NCBI RefSeq assembly: GCF_003589595.1
Contig: NW_020653726.1
Coordinates: 14,967,405-15,031,404 of the forward strand
Length of the DNA stretch: 64,000 nt
From: Hyposmocoma kahamanoa
Lineage: Eukaryota > Arthropoda > Insecta > Lepidoptera > Cosmopterigidae
Direction of reading: 5' to 3'
The notes under the pieces are model-generated. The model did no database searches. It had not been told where the DNA came from and saw only the letters and a list, made by a program, of their open reading frames with translations. How positions within the stretch are numbered: position 1 is the first letter of the stretch; each line of letters opens with the position of its first letter. Both the position numbers and the translations under genes were made by a program. Below are positions 32,478-44,779 of this stretch, piece by piece.

Positions 32478-32605
32478 AAGGAAATGAAACTATTTTTTGG
32501 GATCTAAATCACGTATATTTCTTTACAGCCTTGACCCGAAATACAGACATATATTTATATCTGTGACTCAAAACGTTGGTTTTTTCGAAAAGAAAAAAAG
32601 AAATA
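32478..32605. repeat. Family E foldback repeat, copy 4 (diverged)
   Basis: GGAAATGAAACTATTTTTT and the block ATCTAAATCACGTATATTTC match the left arm; AACGTTGGTTTTTTCG matches the right arm. Confidence 0.5.
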
Positions 32606-33329
32606 TAACCTAAGTTAAATTACTTATTTTTAAGTCCTTCTTAGTTAATATTAGGCCAAATTGATGGTTTTCCGTTGACATTTAGAGAATATATAGTATA
32701 AGACAGAAATTCATTCAATTTAAAAAAACATTCAAAGTTCCTTTTAAACGTAGTGATTTCACCCTCCTAGCACCTCACAGGATACAATAATGGATAACAT
32801 TATTAGGTAACAAAAGTATGACAAGGACTTAATATACAAAAACGAACGAAATAGAATTCGTTTGGCTTTTGAGTGACACAGAGTGAGCCGTCATGTCGTC
32901 GCCTTACTTTCTCAAACTCGTATCGTATAGCACAAAGTTATTGAAATGAAACAAATGCATTGTAGGTATATATACAAATTTTGCAGGCTCATTTCACATC
33001 ACATTGCCTTCATATTCACACACTGGCTTTTACCTATTCTTAAAATAATGCATCCAAATTAACGCTCTTGATAAGAAATTTGAAATAAATAAAAAGTCTT
33101 GCCATCTCCTGAATGAGTTTGAGAAAGTAATGCATCGATATGGAGTATTAAGCAATTAATGGATTCAGGCGTTACTTTGCGGAAGACCGGAAGTCCATGT
33201 TAATAAAAATGGAAGTAAATTAATTTGCTACTCCGCCAACCCAGTGAAGGTTAAATCGTGCAAAATAGCTGCGCTTGTGTTGAATATTTTTCATGCAGTT
33301 GATTATCCCTCCCTCCGCATAAAATTAAT
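32606..33329. other. Stretch with one inverted pair
   Basis: TTACTTTCTCAAACTC near 32904 and its complement near 33117 are about 200 bases apart. It could be a small decayed MITE. No gene is supported. Confidence 0.35.
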
Positions 33330-33480
33330 AAAATAAATAACACTATAGTCACAAAACATCACCAAAAATATACCTGACACGTGTTTCGCCTCTCCACGAG
33401 GCATCCTCAGGGGCTGTTGACTGTTCGACGCTCGGTCTAAGAGACTCTCACTCTTTTCTCTTTCTTCTTAATTAATTTAC
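33330..33480. repeat. Dispersed repeat with CACGTGTTTCGCCTCT motif
   Basis: CACGTGTTTCGCCTCTCCAC followed by GAGGCATCCTCAGG is a block I recognise as repeated in many lepidopteran genomes. Only one copy occurs in this window, so the call rests on general knowledge. Confidence 0.4.
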
Positions 33481-33535
33481 TTCCTACTTACATAATTTTT
33501 TATTAACATGGAGTATTAAGATCTATCCATTCATA

Positions 33536-33712
33536 TCCGGGACGTGCCCGGGCCGTGGACGGGCCGTGCTCCGTCAGGGGCTTAAAAAAATATCGTTGCG
33601 TATATTTTGTATGAGCTCGTTCACGCATGTCCGTGTCCGGGTCGACGCCGGGACGGGCCCGCAGTTCATACAAACTAGCACGCACCGTCCACGTCCCGGG
33701 CACGGCCCTGAT
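33536..33712. repeat. GC-rich foldback element
   Basis: Inverted arms of about 33 bases share GTGCCCGGGCCGTGGACGG and the complement of CCGTCCACGTCCCGGGCAC. It is strikingly GC-rich against an AT-rich background. It directly adjoins the Q element at 33718. Confidence 0.6.
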
Positions 33713-33717
33713 GTGTG

Positions 33718-34238
33718 TGCATCGAGTACATAACCAAAAATAGAGACGAAATAAGGGCCATATATTCCTGGTAACATATTAGCAATACAGCTCATATAAA
33801 TATCAACTACCGTTTGCATTGAAATATAGACAGGCCAACTACTGGCCTGTGTGTACGTCTCCGTATATTCCAAAAAATATTCTGTATTTATTGTAATAAA
33901 GATAATATCTCTAACAATGCCGTGCTGTTCTATTCGGTGGTTGTGGGAAAAACAGCAAAATATGTAATTACAAAACAAACGGAATCACATTTCATCGGTA
34001 ATTAAATATTAAATATGTAATTTTGCAATTTTCGTCCATTATAGCAAAGCTCAAGTTAACTGGTCGATTTGAAGTGAAACAGTTGACGACACTCATTGAC
34101 GACACCCGTCAGTTGTTTCGAAGTCGGGCTAGCCAATCGGAGCGCAGTTGTCACAGTAATGATATGGCAGAATAGTTTTCAAAACAAATTAAATGACATT
34201 TCGTCTCTATTTCTGGTTATATATCTATCTCTCGATGT
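33718..34238 (-). mobile_element. Family Q MITE, copy 1, expanded
   Basis: The ends ATCGAGTACATAACC and CTATTTCTGGTTATAT match copy 2 at 43757-44096. About 160 bases at 34005-34165, absent from copy 2, separate the two halves. The long minus frame through it is discussed under rejected items. Confidence 0.65.
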
Positions 34239-34454
34239 GTGTATGGATAGTCCTTTATATTTCATTGCCACCTACGAGAAAAAACAATACAAGACGTCTA
34301 GAAACGTGTTCGCCATGCCTTCTAAAGTTCACGTTCGAAATTTAAATATTTTTTGTTCCCCGGAACTATATTATAATTCCCAGAAAAAAAAGCAAGATGT
34401 TTGAAAAAGCTATTTCAACGGCGCTTACGGAATTATTCTCAAACCTTTATAACT

Positions 34455-34715
34455 ACTAGAGCTCCTTGTGAAAGAGTACATCCATCGACGATGACGACGG
34501 ATGCGTTCCGGTTTTTAAGGATGCTGATGAAATTACAAGTACATGGGATTTGTCAACTTATGTCTCACGGTGACTGACGCAGTGGAAGTGCCTCACAGAT
34601 CTTTGCGATTTAAAGCTCTAAGTGGAATTGCAACTGTTATGGACAGGGGTAGCGCTTACCACCAGGCGCACTACTTGTTCGTCCCGTCACTTTATTTTGT
34701 ATCATAAAAATAAAA
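34455..34715 (+). repeat. Family A repeat, copy 8
   Basis: From ACTAGAGCTCCTTGTGAAAG to CGTCCCGTCACTTTATTTTG, with a small internal deletion in the 5' third. Confidence 0.75.
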
Positions 34716-34904
34716 AACCTAATAAACAGAACAAACAGTATTTCACCCACAACATGTAATTACAAGCTTAAATATCACGAAAATGCGTACTTCCTTAAAG
34801 GAAGAAACCTTTATAGGTAATTCTGAGAAAAAGTATGGCCTTACCTTGGACTTCGAAATGTAAAGGGCAGTGCTTTTATGATAACAAAAAATGAAACAAA
34901 AGAA

Positions 34905-35150
34905 ACTTATGATTGTTAATACAAAGATCGAACACTCAGAAGAAAAAATCCTTCGATCCGGTCGGATTCGAACCGACGTCTTCTTGCATACCGTGCCAGA
35001 CGCTATACCAACTAAGCCACGGAACGAACCAACGGACCTCACGAATTTTTCTATGTGCTTGCGTCGTGTCTTTGTATTTGGTTTTTCAACGACTTTTTAG
35101 TCGTAGCGCCATCTATGAGAAATCTATGAAAGATTTATCACCCAGTTAGT
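34905..35150 (-). mobile_element. Family B SINE, copy 4
   Basis: TTGTTAATACAAAGATCGAA, then the complement of the B box (GTCGGATTCGAACCGAC) and of the A box (CTAAGCCACGGAACG), then the body GTCGTAGCGCCATCTATGAG. Well preserved. Confidence 0.75.
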
Positions 35151-35514
35151 ACCTTTACAGCTACCAGTCCTGGCGAGAGATGTCGCTATTCACTGTATTA
35201 ATTAAATTTTTATTGAATTGATATTCAATTATTAATATTCAATGATATTCAATAATTGTACGTTACCTAGTTCGAGTTTCTATACTCATTGACATATTTA
35301 GAATGCTAAAAAGGTAGAATAATAACGTTCATAATGAACCGCTACACACCGCACCTCCGTTGAAGCAGTGGCTTAAATTCATACACTTGTAAAATTTACA
35401 GAAAATGAATTAAAAGTTTTGTATTTAGGGCTATTGAACACGTCTGAAGAGCTCTTAAACGTATATTATACTTAAATTTTTATTGAATTGACATTCAATT
35501 ATTTTTTATGTGAA

Positions 35515-35765
35515 ATTACTCCACTAGTTTGTTATAATTATTAATACAAAGATCGAACACTCAGAAAAACACTCAGAAAAAATTCCTTCGATCCGGTCGG
35601 ATTCGAACCGACGTCTTCTAGCAAACCGTGTTAGACGCTATGCCAACTAAGCCACGGAATTAACCAGCGGACCTCATGCATTTTTCTGTGTGCTTGTTGT
35701 TGTGTCTTTGTATTTAGTTTTTCAACGACTTTTTAGCCGTAACGCCATCTATGAGAATGTATGAA
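35515..35765 (-). mobile_element. Family B SINE, copy 5
   Basis: Very similar to copy 4, 600 bases away, with a short internal duplication of ACACTCAGAAAA. Both copies are flanked by TTTTTATTGAATTG(A/ATA)TTCAAT, so one duplicated unit may include SINE plus flank. Confidence 0.75.
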
Positions 35766-36734
35766 AGTATTTCGTCACCCAGCTAAATTATATACTATTT
35801 TAATACTCATTACGCCCTCTATAGAAAAATTAAGAAATGCATAATGCGTATAATGCGTTTCTGTTTTTCCGTACAAATTGCATTATAAAAATTATTTGGG
35901 ATAACAATTTTTTGCACTTAAGCCTGTGTTTTACCGAAGGTGCGATATTATATCAGAACGTTAAATCGAAATCAAAAGTCATTATTTATTCAAATTAAAT
36001 GTTCTGTGTGGCCAGTGGTTCATATGGATATTGTTAGGAGTGATTTTTCCAGCTGTGATTTTTGCCCGGCGTGGTCGAAAGTCGTAATATAACTTGCCAA
36101 AATAGATATGCCTAAATCTTCACCTGGTGCCACGAATGATTTAATTTTTTTAAATTTTGATTTCTAATTTTGCTAACGCTTCCACAACTTATGTCTCAAA
36201 GTTGTTTTCATGGTTGAAAAAAAAATCGAATCATATTTTGAAAAAATATTGGTACACCCGCATTTTCAGTGAATATTACTGTCTGTAACTAAATAAATAA
36301 TTTATTAAACAGTGTAATATAAAGTAATATCGTACCAAGAACAAAACTCCGCGTGAGGAGCCTAATTTTGGCGAACAATTTTAAATGCTCACTAGCAAAT
36401 ACTGTATGGTTTTGCGAACTTTCCGATTACCACCTCCCGCCTCCTCCAACGCGCAGTGTTGTCGCTTGTGCTGAGATAACAGTCTGATGATAGCAGGCAT
36501 TTTCAACATAATTTATCATAATTCAACCTTTTTTAGCGTTCATTAAAAATATACGTCCGTATAGTTAATAATACTTAGTATGTTTCTATGCTTTATGACA
36601 GAATTTTATGAAGTATTAATTCTTGCACAAACGATTGTCGTATCACGTACATTATACCTAATACAACATATTATAACTAACTATTAATGAAGTGCATAAA
36701 GCATCCGCAGCGGACGTTCTTTATGTACTGTAAA
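35766..36734. other. AT-rich stretch
   Basis: No gene or repeat is supported. Confidence 0.4.
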
Positions 36735-36965
36735 TGAATAACATTTTATTAAGTTTGAGCAACTCCCGATTTTTTTTCCTATTACAATGAATTGATCCTT
36801 AGATGAAACTAAGTCAATTTTATTCATTTTGCATGAAAAAACATTTTATTCAATTTGACCAACTTCTGTTGTTCCGAATTTTTCTTTCAATACACTGAAA
36901 TAGTCCTTCATAAAACTGAATCAATCAGCACCAAAAAAACGAAATCAATTTTATTCATTTTTATG
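36735..36965. repeat. Diverged tandem duplication, ~110-bp unit
   Basis: AACATTTTATT..TTTGA.CAACT and CAATTTTATTCATTTT each occur twice in the same order. The frames across it are by-products. Confidence 0.5.
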
Positions 36966-37710
36966 GACGTTACTACTGCCAAGTTAATTAAAAAAAAAAG
37001 ACTGAACTGTTCTCTGGCACATATTACATTATTATTAAGACTTTTTTCCCTGTATATGTATCCTATAGTTTCGGATTTCTCCATACTGTCCCAGTGAAAA
37101 ATATACACTATATTAAAACTTATTACATTTTGTTGCGTTATTGTCTGTACTGCCTTTACACAATCTCATACTGTACTACACATAAATCCACAGAAATATC
37201 GTCGGTTTTTGTAGGTTTTAACAACTGTTTTTAAATATTTACGTCCAATTTAAAAATTCAATTTTGGTTTTAATAAAGTTTAAGTTTTTGTACACTAATT
37301 AAAAACACTTACAACTTCTGTGGCTTAGTGTAGTCATTAAAAGCATTTGCAATGCTCACTGCCAATGTCAATGCATTGCAGAATGGAAATTGTTAATAAA
37401 TATATTTATCTATAACACGATTTGTAATTGGCATTACAAATTATTATCTAACTTAAATGTTGCAGATATTTTGTAATTCAACTTACTGATAATGATGTGT
37501 TTAAGCGTTCATACTGGTTTTCTGTATCTTCAATAAATTGCTATAAATTTGGATAATTACGTCTAACGTATCCATTATATATTTAAAAATATTCGCGTAG
37601 ACCTTGTACTGTTACTATATGTACGTGCGTGTGTTATGTACGTAAGTTCGTTTTGGGTGGATAGTGGGTTCGGGGTTTTCAGTATACTTGTTGTGGAGTA
37701 GAGAATCTAG
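36966..37710. other. AT-rich stretch
   Basis: Nothing supported. Confidence 0.4.
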
Positions 37711-37975
37711 ATTAGTAGCAGTAGAGCTTCTTGTGAAAGAGTTCGTCCGGGGAAGTACTTGCCACCTTACCTACCTGTTAGCATTACTGCGCTCCGGTTT
37801 CTGAAGGGTAAAGGGTGCTGGTGAAATTACAGGTACATGGGACTTGTCAACTTATGTCTCAGGGTGACAGGTGTGGTGGCAGTGCCCTCCGAGTTACAAC
37901 TGTTATGGACAGAGGCGTGTAGCTTACCACCAGGCACACGACTTGTTGGTCCCGTCACTTGATATTATAAAAAAA
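37711..37975 (+). repeat. Family A repeat, copy 9
   Basis: Starts TTAGTAGCAGTAGAGCTTC and ends CCCGTCACTTGATATTATAA, with an internal deletion in its second third. Confidence 0.75.
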
Positions 37976-38504
37976 CTAAAGCAGGTTGATAGTCGGCACT
38001 TTTTATACGGCCACAAGTTCCCGCCAGTACGTCTACCAAGCCGTAAGAGCTTCCTTCAACATACAACCGCTATAGAGGGTAGTCTAAAGGATGCGAGGCG
38101 CAAACTTTAGCATGCCAAACTTCGATCGCCAAATTTTATTACCCCAGCCGAATGCCTTTCCCCCGGGCACAAGCTGCAGTGGTCAATATGGAAATTCCTG
38201 CATCGTCTCAGGTCACAAGGTGCCCGATGTAGATACTGGTGAAATGGTGATTTGTTTAGCCGACACCAAACCATTTTGCTTACGGATCCCCCACATAAAA
38301 TAGTAAAGTGTCTCACCTGCTCTCATGTCCACTGTGTTCTACCAGTTGCACCCGCGTTAACCTGCTAATGGCAGGGCATCAACTAATATTGTCGATAGAG
38401 TAACAAGAATTCTAGAGGATGTGGGTTATATTTTTCTGTATCCATTGAAGCAAGAAATATTTTCCATGTAACTTCACTTATGCCATTTCACCATGAGGGA
38501 TGCG
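37976..38504. other. Unassigned stretch
   Basis: Overlapping short frames at 38091-38316 on both strands have no recognisable domain. Confidence 0.35.
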
Positions 38505-38600
38505 ATCTGGGCCATACATAAATATTTCTCCCGGCTCGGGAATCCAACCTCTGCGTGGCAGTCCAGCTTAGAAACCGTTCGGCCACAGAGGTAGTTAGAA
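38505..38600 (-). mobile_element. Family C SINE, copy 3 (head only)
   Basis: The tRNA-like head in reverse complement (CTCGGGAATCCAACCTCTGC to CGGCCACAGAGG). Body and tail are absent. Confidence 0.6.
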
Positions 38601-39016
38601 ATTATATTCTTCCTTGTATATTCGCTACAGACTAAGTTCATTACACAAGGCTAAATTCCAAATGGTTTAAATTCCAAAGCAAATTTATTTTTAAATACGC
38701 AATTATTCGAGGTAGAAGACATTATAAACCATAGAATAACTCTAATAGCGGCGTAATGAATACAACAGGAAAATAATTATATTATTAACATAATTGAAAT
38801 AAAAAAAATATGATTAGCAATAAAGTACCTAATAACAATTAAAATAATAGGCTTATTACGTGGCAAAGGCGGATCATTGCCATGACATTGCGTTTTACAT
38901 AAGTTTGTAGGTATACATATAGGGTGCCGAGTTTAATGTACTTTGTGAAGATATTAAGGGACTTTCGCATTTTATCCCTTCTATACTCTGTTCTCTATAA
39001 TCCCACCTCTCCTCCC
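38601..39016. other. AT-rich stretch
   Basis: Nothing supported. Confidence 0.4.
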
Positions 39017-39400
39017 TACCTCAAAGATTGTTTCGTGTATCATACCACTACCACTCGGTCGCACCTTACGGTCTTCTCCTACTTTTTCTTTAAACTGTCC
39101 TGACTTTTATTCTAACTCCTTCAAGGATAGCATCATCAAACTGTGGAATTCCCTGCCTGAATCGATCAGACGCGCTAAATCTGTTGATTCTTTCAAAACT
39201 TTACTCAAAGCTCATTGTCTTATACTCTAAGTATTATTATTTTCTCCCATTCTTACCCCTTTTATATTTTGTGTAAATTGTTATTATTGCCGTGTTTTAT
39301 ACAATCATCAATTTATGATATGTAGGTATATATACATTTATTTACTATTATTGTTTTATATTACTTTAGTTATTTATTTAGTATTTTATTATTATCATTA
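39017..39400 (+). mobile_element. 5'-truncated LINE 3' end
   Basis: The frame ending at the TAA at 39228-39230 reads NSFKDSIIKLWNSLPESIRR and continues SVDSFKTLLKAHCLIL, a typical C-terminus of insect LINE ORF2. A frameshift lies near 39070-39080. An AT-rich 3' UTR follows, with an imprecise end. Confidence 0.65.
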
Positions 39401-40164
39401 TCATTATAGGTTATCGGTTTCATACAATTAATATAAGGTTAGCTTTATATTAGTGTGTCGCAATCTGACGTGACGGTTTGTGTTGTGTGTATGAAGCCGT
39501 TCTGACGCGTCTCGACACAACACGATAGACAAATGTAAATCCGGCTTTGACGCGAGCAAACGCGCGTTAACGTGCGGCAGGTATGCGTAGCCTAACAGGA
39601 TACGGCCGAGATCGTTATTTGATTGTTATCTTCATTGGCCATAAACAGAGTTTATGACTCGACCATAACGTTTATTTTTGGGCATTTTTGGTGCGAATTT
39701 TTTTTTAATAATTTGATATTCTAGAATAAAAATAAACAACGTCAATAAAACTATAAAATTAATTATTTTTTTAAGAGTCATTTAGAATATAAACTTTAAT
39801 TGCTTTTAAATTACACACTTATTAGGGCCGTTTGAGAGAAAAAATCGTTATGAATTTCACTTCCGCTTGGTCCGCACCGATGCGCTACGTCTTTTTCACT
39901 CTTGTTGCACGGACATAAAGCTTTTTTCGACCAGGTTAGTGGGATTCCGTGTCGATAGATGTGGTATGGATCTTACGCCCGAAAGTGCACACTGATGACC
40001 AATATCCCTAACTATATCGCGAGGGTCACATAACCGATGGATGCCGTCGTATACAATCACGCGTTACAAGGTTATACAAGGCGCTTACAATCACGGTACC
40101 CTCTAGCATGCTCTTTAATACCGCAGAGAGAAATGCGCTGCTATACTTCGACGTCAAAGCGTTA
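39401..40164. other. Unassigned stretch
   Basis: Some GC-richer blocks (39460-39600) but no domain or repeat partner in the window. Confidence 0.35.
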
Positions 40165-40345
40165 AATCCCAATGAGGGGCACTGCCACTGCACCCGTCAC
40201 CCTGAGACATAAATTGACAAGTCCCATGTACCTGTAAATTCACCAGCACCCTTACCTTTCAAAACCGGAACACAGTAATGCTGGCAAGGTGGCAGTACTC
40301 CACTGGATGAACTCTTTCACAAGGACCTGTACTACTACTATTACT
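40165..40345 (-). repeat. Family A repeat, copy 10 (partial)
   Basis: Inverted, from GAGGGGCACTGCCACTGCAC to TTTCACAAGGACCTGTACTA. The 3' part is missing. Confidence 0.7.
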
Positions 40346-42119
40346 ACTGTCGACGAAAAACCAGCGTATTCTCTGATGCAGGATGATTCTAACTCTTGCC
40401 TTCTAACTTATTTATTATTTGTGTATATTTACTTCAAGCATTTGTATAATAATATACGTGCATCGCACATGTATCGAAAATGTGTAATGTGGCATACAAC
40501 CGAGGATACAGACAGCGTGTACCATTTCCTTGGGACTCAGCCGACACTGAAATAGAAACGACTGAAATTCACCGTCTGTCTCGCCCGAGATAAACATATT
40601 GCTGGGTCCTATCCTTTTCCTCTTTTGTGCCACTATGCACACTTACTAACTTAAAATTACTCAAATTACTCAGTCACTTGTTGTTTTAGTCTTTGGGCGA
40701 GGTTATTCAACGCGAGCTTACGTTTTAGGAGGTAATTGGGGGGGGACTACAGGGCTTTAGTTGAAAACCAAAATTTAGTAGGTTCTCTGCAGTCTTTAAA
40801 GAGAAATATCTCCATATAAAAATTATGCGCAAAGTTAGATATTTTATTCTTAAATTATTCGTTTCAGACTCTTATTTTAGCCTGTTTTCAAGATTTTTTT
40901 CTGATCGGGTGAAGTACATCCCATCGTGTAACAAATTAGCACATTCTTAAGACCATACGTTAACCAAAGTGGTCCCTACCGCCCCCACTGCGCTGAAGAA
41001 TCCTTGGAAGCAATTGGGGGGTTGATGCTGCCCAAAGGGTGCTACACTACATACCTGATTTTTTCCTTGTGATTTTTTGTGTTAAGTTAATTTAAAAGTA
41101 CGTGTTTGAATTTTTTTTTAGCGGTGGGCGTTGAAATTATTTTATCTTGCCTAAGTGGGCGGTGAGTTAAAAAGTTTGGGAGCCTATGCTTTAGACAATA
41201 TCCTTAAGCGTACGTATATTTTATGTAAGACCGTTATTTAATAATAAATACCTGAACTGAAACAGTTCTTTCCGCTTCTCCTCCGGTGCATCGCCTTAAG
41301 TATTGGATTTAAGTGTGCACAATGACTCAATTTAATGAATAAACGTTTTTCTTTCTTTCTTCACATGAATTTTATTCATAAAATACTGTAGGTGATCAAA
41401 CGCAGAGGCGCGTTTAACGCGCGTCATACGCTTGCAATTTGATCAGCTCTTACGCGTCGTTTACACGTCATCTTGAACGTATACAATTCATTATTCTTGA
41501 ATATTAGCTACAGAACATATCAGTATTCAGATTGTTCGACATAATTTATCTAGATCTCCGTATCTTAAGGACTGACATGATAGCTCTCGGATATGCATGC
41601 TTTATAAAGTTTAACGAGACATAATAAGTAAAGTTTTTTTAAGATGAGACGGACGCTAACATTTTATACTTGAGAAAATTACAAGGTAAATAATATTCCA
41701 TTTATATGACCTCTCAAAGGTTTTGAGTGTTTTTTATGCGAATCTCGCTATTTTAGGATAATCCTTTGCCGTATTTAATATGCTAATTGAGAAAAATTTA
41801 CATAACTAAGATATAAAACAAAATGTATGTAGCTCTTTTAACTTTGCGTTTAAAGTGTATCAATTTGAGATTATAAATGATAAAAAAATGTTTGCATCAC
41901 AAACGCAAACAAAAACTCGCTTGCTTATTATGTCCTGTTAGTTTTATTCGGCTATATTATGCGGTTAAAAATAGTTTTATTAAGGTCGAAGCTTGAGACA
42001 GAGAAAATACTTTTATTGTAATTATTGGTTTTTAAAATGCTATGCTTTATTTTATCTATGAAAAGCTAGTGACATAGTGGTACTTCATTATCGTCAAAAG
42101 ATTATACATTCCATTGCTG
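40346..42119. other. Stretch without supported genes
   Basis: A run of eight G lies near 40740. Short frames have no recognisable domain. Confidence 0.4.
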
Positions 42120-42244
42120 ACGGAGCTGCTGTAAGGACAGGGCTTTAAGTTCGGCACGCTGCTGGCTCAATGCGGGTTGCGGACTTCACACATTTTCCAA
42201 GGTTTGTGTACCGTCTTCAACGTGCAGGTTCCATCACGGTTTAT
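42120..42244. repeat. Family M repeat, part 1
   Basis: CTGGCTCAATGCGGGTTGCG and GACTTCACACATTTT followed by CAGGTTCCATCACGGTTT look like the block often found with GGTTTCCTCACGATGTTTTC in lepidopteran repeats, a part of which occurs at 56995-57125. Class unknown. Confidence 0.45.
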
Positions 42245-42375
42245 TCCTTAAGGGCAGAGACTTTCTTCAAATTTAAATGGGACTAAGGTACCCACTTTTC
42301 AACAAAAAAATCACGAATATCGGAGTAATCGCGTAAAATACTGAAAGAAAAATAGTTCCACGTTCCTATAGTTTA
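42245..42375 (+). repeat. Family D fragment, copy 5
   Basis: Starts inside the family at TTAAGGGCAGAGACTTTCTT and includes AAATTTAAATGGGACTAAGG. Diverged. Confidence 0.5.
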
Positions 42376-42404
42376 ACTCCACGCATACCCTTCAATACAG
42401 TAAT

Positions 42405-42500
42405 GCTATAATAATGCTCACATTAGCGCTTGGCGGCAGAAATAGATAAAGTAGCAGTACCTGCACGAGCTCTTTCACGAGGAGCTCTACTGCTACTAGA
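42405..42500 (-). repeat. Family A fragment, copy 11
   Basis: The 5' third in reverse orientation (GCTTGGCGGCAGAAATAGAT, AGGAGCTCTACTGCTAC). Confidence 0.7.
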
Positions 42501-43229
42501 CGACCTTATCTGAGAGCCGTCTTACGAAATCAACAGAAAAGTGTAGAGGTAGTCCAGCTTTTTGATCTTCTTCTTAGCGTGTCGGGATGCATGGAAAGAG
42601 CCTTCCATGTGGTGCTCGTTTTCATGCATATATATAGAGATAATAATATATTATAACAATAAATACAGTAGATGTGGTTAGTTAGCGTCCGACCCGTGCC
42701 AACTATAGGTCTCGAAAGACCTTCTTGGCTTTCGCTTTGTATGGTACAGTTCAGTCATTTTTTGCTGCCTTTTGGAGTGCAAAAATGATAGTTGCACCAA
42801 AAGTATTACCTGTAATAGTATTTCAAATCATCAGTAAGTCTTATTTTAATAAATGTTCAATTTTCTGATTATCTGTTGGTTCAGATGTTACTCGTTTGTT
42901 GTAGTCCAGCTACTAGCCCCAAAATGGCAGCATGTTGAATAAACTTTCAATATAAAATCAAAACGTCGTAACTTGCAATAAAGGTATTGAAATTTCAATG
43001 ACATAGCGACTGGATAAAGTTTAAATTATATTAGCAATCCAGAATTTGTTAAATCTTTTTAAATTAGAAACTATCACCAATCGTTATAAAGTTTTGATAG
43101 TGTTTATTATATTGTTTGTGTGCGTTTTGGTGACATTCCGATAGTAATCGAGGCTTATGGCAGTTCCATTGTTATTTTCTTCAGTGGATAACGCAGACTG
43201 GTCGATCCTCCCACCACGACTCAAAGGCG
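42501..43229. other. Stretch without features
   Basis: Nothing recognisable. Confidence 0.4.
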
Positions 43230-44225
43230 AAAATAGTTATTTGCTATGCAAGGCTGCAAAGTTGCTGTTTTCCCCGAGTGCTTGTATTGAAACCTGAGCA
43301 AGCGAAGGAAGCTACGATTCAAAATTAGATTCCTGAGCGTAGCGAGGATTTCAAGCCGCGAGACGCAAAAAACTTTGCTGCCGAGCGAAACACACAACTT
43401 TTCACCTAATATAGCGAGGAAAATGGTAGATAAAAGAGAACAGTTGAACTATAAAACCTTTTTTAATAAAAATAAAAGTTTATCTTCATGAGCGTTCTGA
43501 ATTCGCACCACATCAATTTTTATTCTTGCTTGTATTTTTATTTTGTGTGATTAAGTGATTATTGAAATTATTTTAGTTCTTCGACAAATTAAAACAGAAT
43601 TAGTAATCATTGTCAATTTAATGTCAACAATAATAAGAATAAAATATACCGTGATTAATATTACATAAATAAATAATGTACGACAAATCGCGTAGTTGAA
43701 CGTGCCATTATCTTTTTTTTCATCAAAAGAAAAAGTTAGGTTGCACCATAGTCATCGAGTATATAACCAGAAATAGAGGCGAAATGTCATTTAATTTGTT
43801 GGAAAACTATTATGGATATTGTGGAATGTGATTCCATTTGTTTTGTAATTAGATGTTTTGCTGTTTTTCCCACACCACCAAATAGAACAGCACGGCATTG
43901 TTGGAGATATTATCTTTATTACAATAAATACAGAAAATTTTTTGGAACATTCGGAGACGTACACACAGGTCAATAGTAGGCCAGTTTATATTTCAGTGCA
44001 AACGAGAGTTGATATTTATGAGAGCTGTATCGCTAATGTGTTACCAGGAATATATGGCCCTTATTTCGTCTCTATTTCTGGTTATATACTCGATGACCAC
44101 AGTCCATCGTCAAGTTCGAATTTCAAAAACAAAACAACAATAATATAATAATAAAAAAAAAAACAAAATACGGTTTTGCGCGCAGATTTTAAATGAGAAA
44201 GAAAGCCTTCCTGAGCTAGTGAGGT
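43230..44225 (+). repeat. Family O repeat, copy 2, carrying a Q MITE
   Basis: It matches 26440-26935 in order: TTTGCTATGCAAGGCTGCAA, GAGCGTAGCGAGGATTTCAA, GGAAAATGGTAGATAAAAG, CGTCAAGTTCGAATTTCAAA, AGCTAGTGAGGTG. Q is inserted between the third and fourth blocks. Confidence 0.65.
43757..44096 (+). mobile_element. Family Q MITE, copy 2, with empty-site evidence
   Basis: Terminal inverted repeats of about 32 bases: ATCGAGTATATAACCAGAAA at left and its complement ending at 44096. The flanks CCATAG and CCACAG correspond to a single CACAG in the uninterrupted O copy at about 26838, giving a 6-8 bp target duplication. Non-autonomous; superfamily unclear. Confidence 0.75.
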
Positions 44226-44779
44226 GAAAATATTCTTCCCAAACGGCACTTTTTAGGGCCACCGAAAAAGTCTTTGATCTCATGAGGGCAAAAATGTCCA
44301 GCTTTTTGGTTGAAATTTGTATATATGTAATGTAATTAAACATCAAATAGGCTGAAAAAGTTTCTTAAAACGTCATTAATTAATGATGCAATAAGGAAGT
44401 CATACCAAAATGTATTGTTTTATGGCTCACTGGTTAAAGGTTAAGTTTGTTTTGCACTTTTCTTTTAACTGATCTATTCAAAACCAAATAGTTGGTTACG
44501 AGATCACATTGACACAGATTGTACATGCCGCCACTGAGATTGTGCGCTAATGGACTACATTTCCATAGCGATCAATATTAATCCAAAAAAATATATTGTG
44601 AAAAACCTTGAAGTTTATTTTTATGTTAAACAGAAGACTGTTTACATCCGTCAAATTAGGACAAGTTCCTTATACAAAACGGCGGTGGAATAACTTAAAA
44701 TACTTTTATTAGAATCGATACAGGGTTATTTGTATATTGAACCGAAACTTGTTTGCCCCGTATTATCGTCATTAAAATG
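44226..44779. other. Stretch without features
   Basis: Nothing recognisable. Confidence 0.4.

Noticed and set aside
34743..35149. Frames such as FRGLVGIASGTV on one strand and FDPVGFEPTSS on the other
   Set aside because: They are translations of the tRNA-derived head of SINE family B in either direction.
33574..44148. A similar ~85-residue frame in both Q copies (IEQHGIV.DIIFITINTE, LPGIYGPYFVSI) suggesting a conserved small protein
   Set aside because: Comparing the two copies by eye, amino-acid-changing differences clearly outnumber silent ones (about 14 to 3), the opposite of protein constraint. The frame lies inside a MITE and has no known domain.
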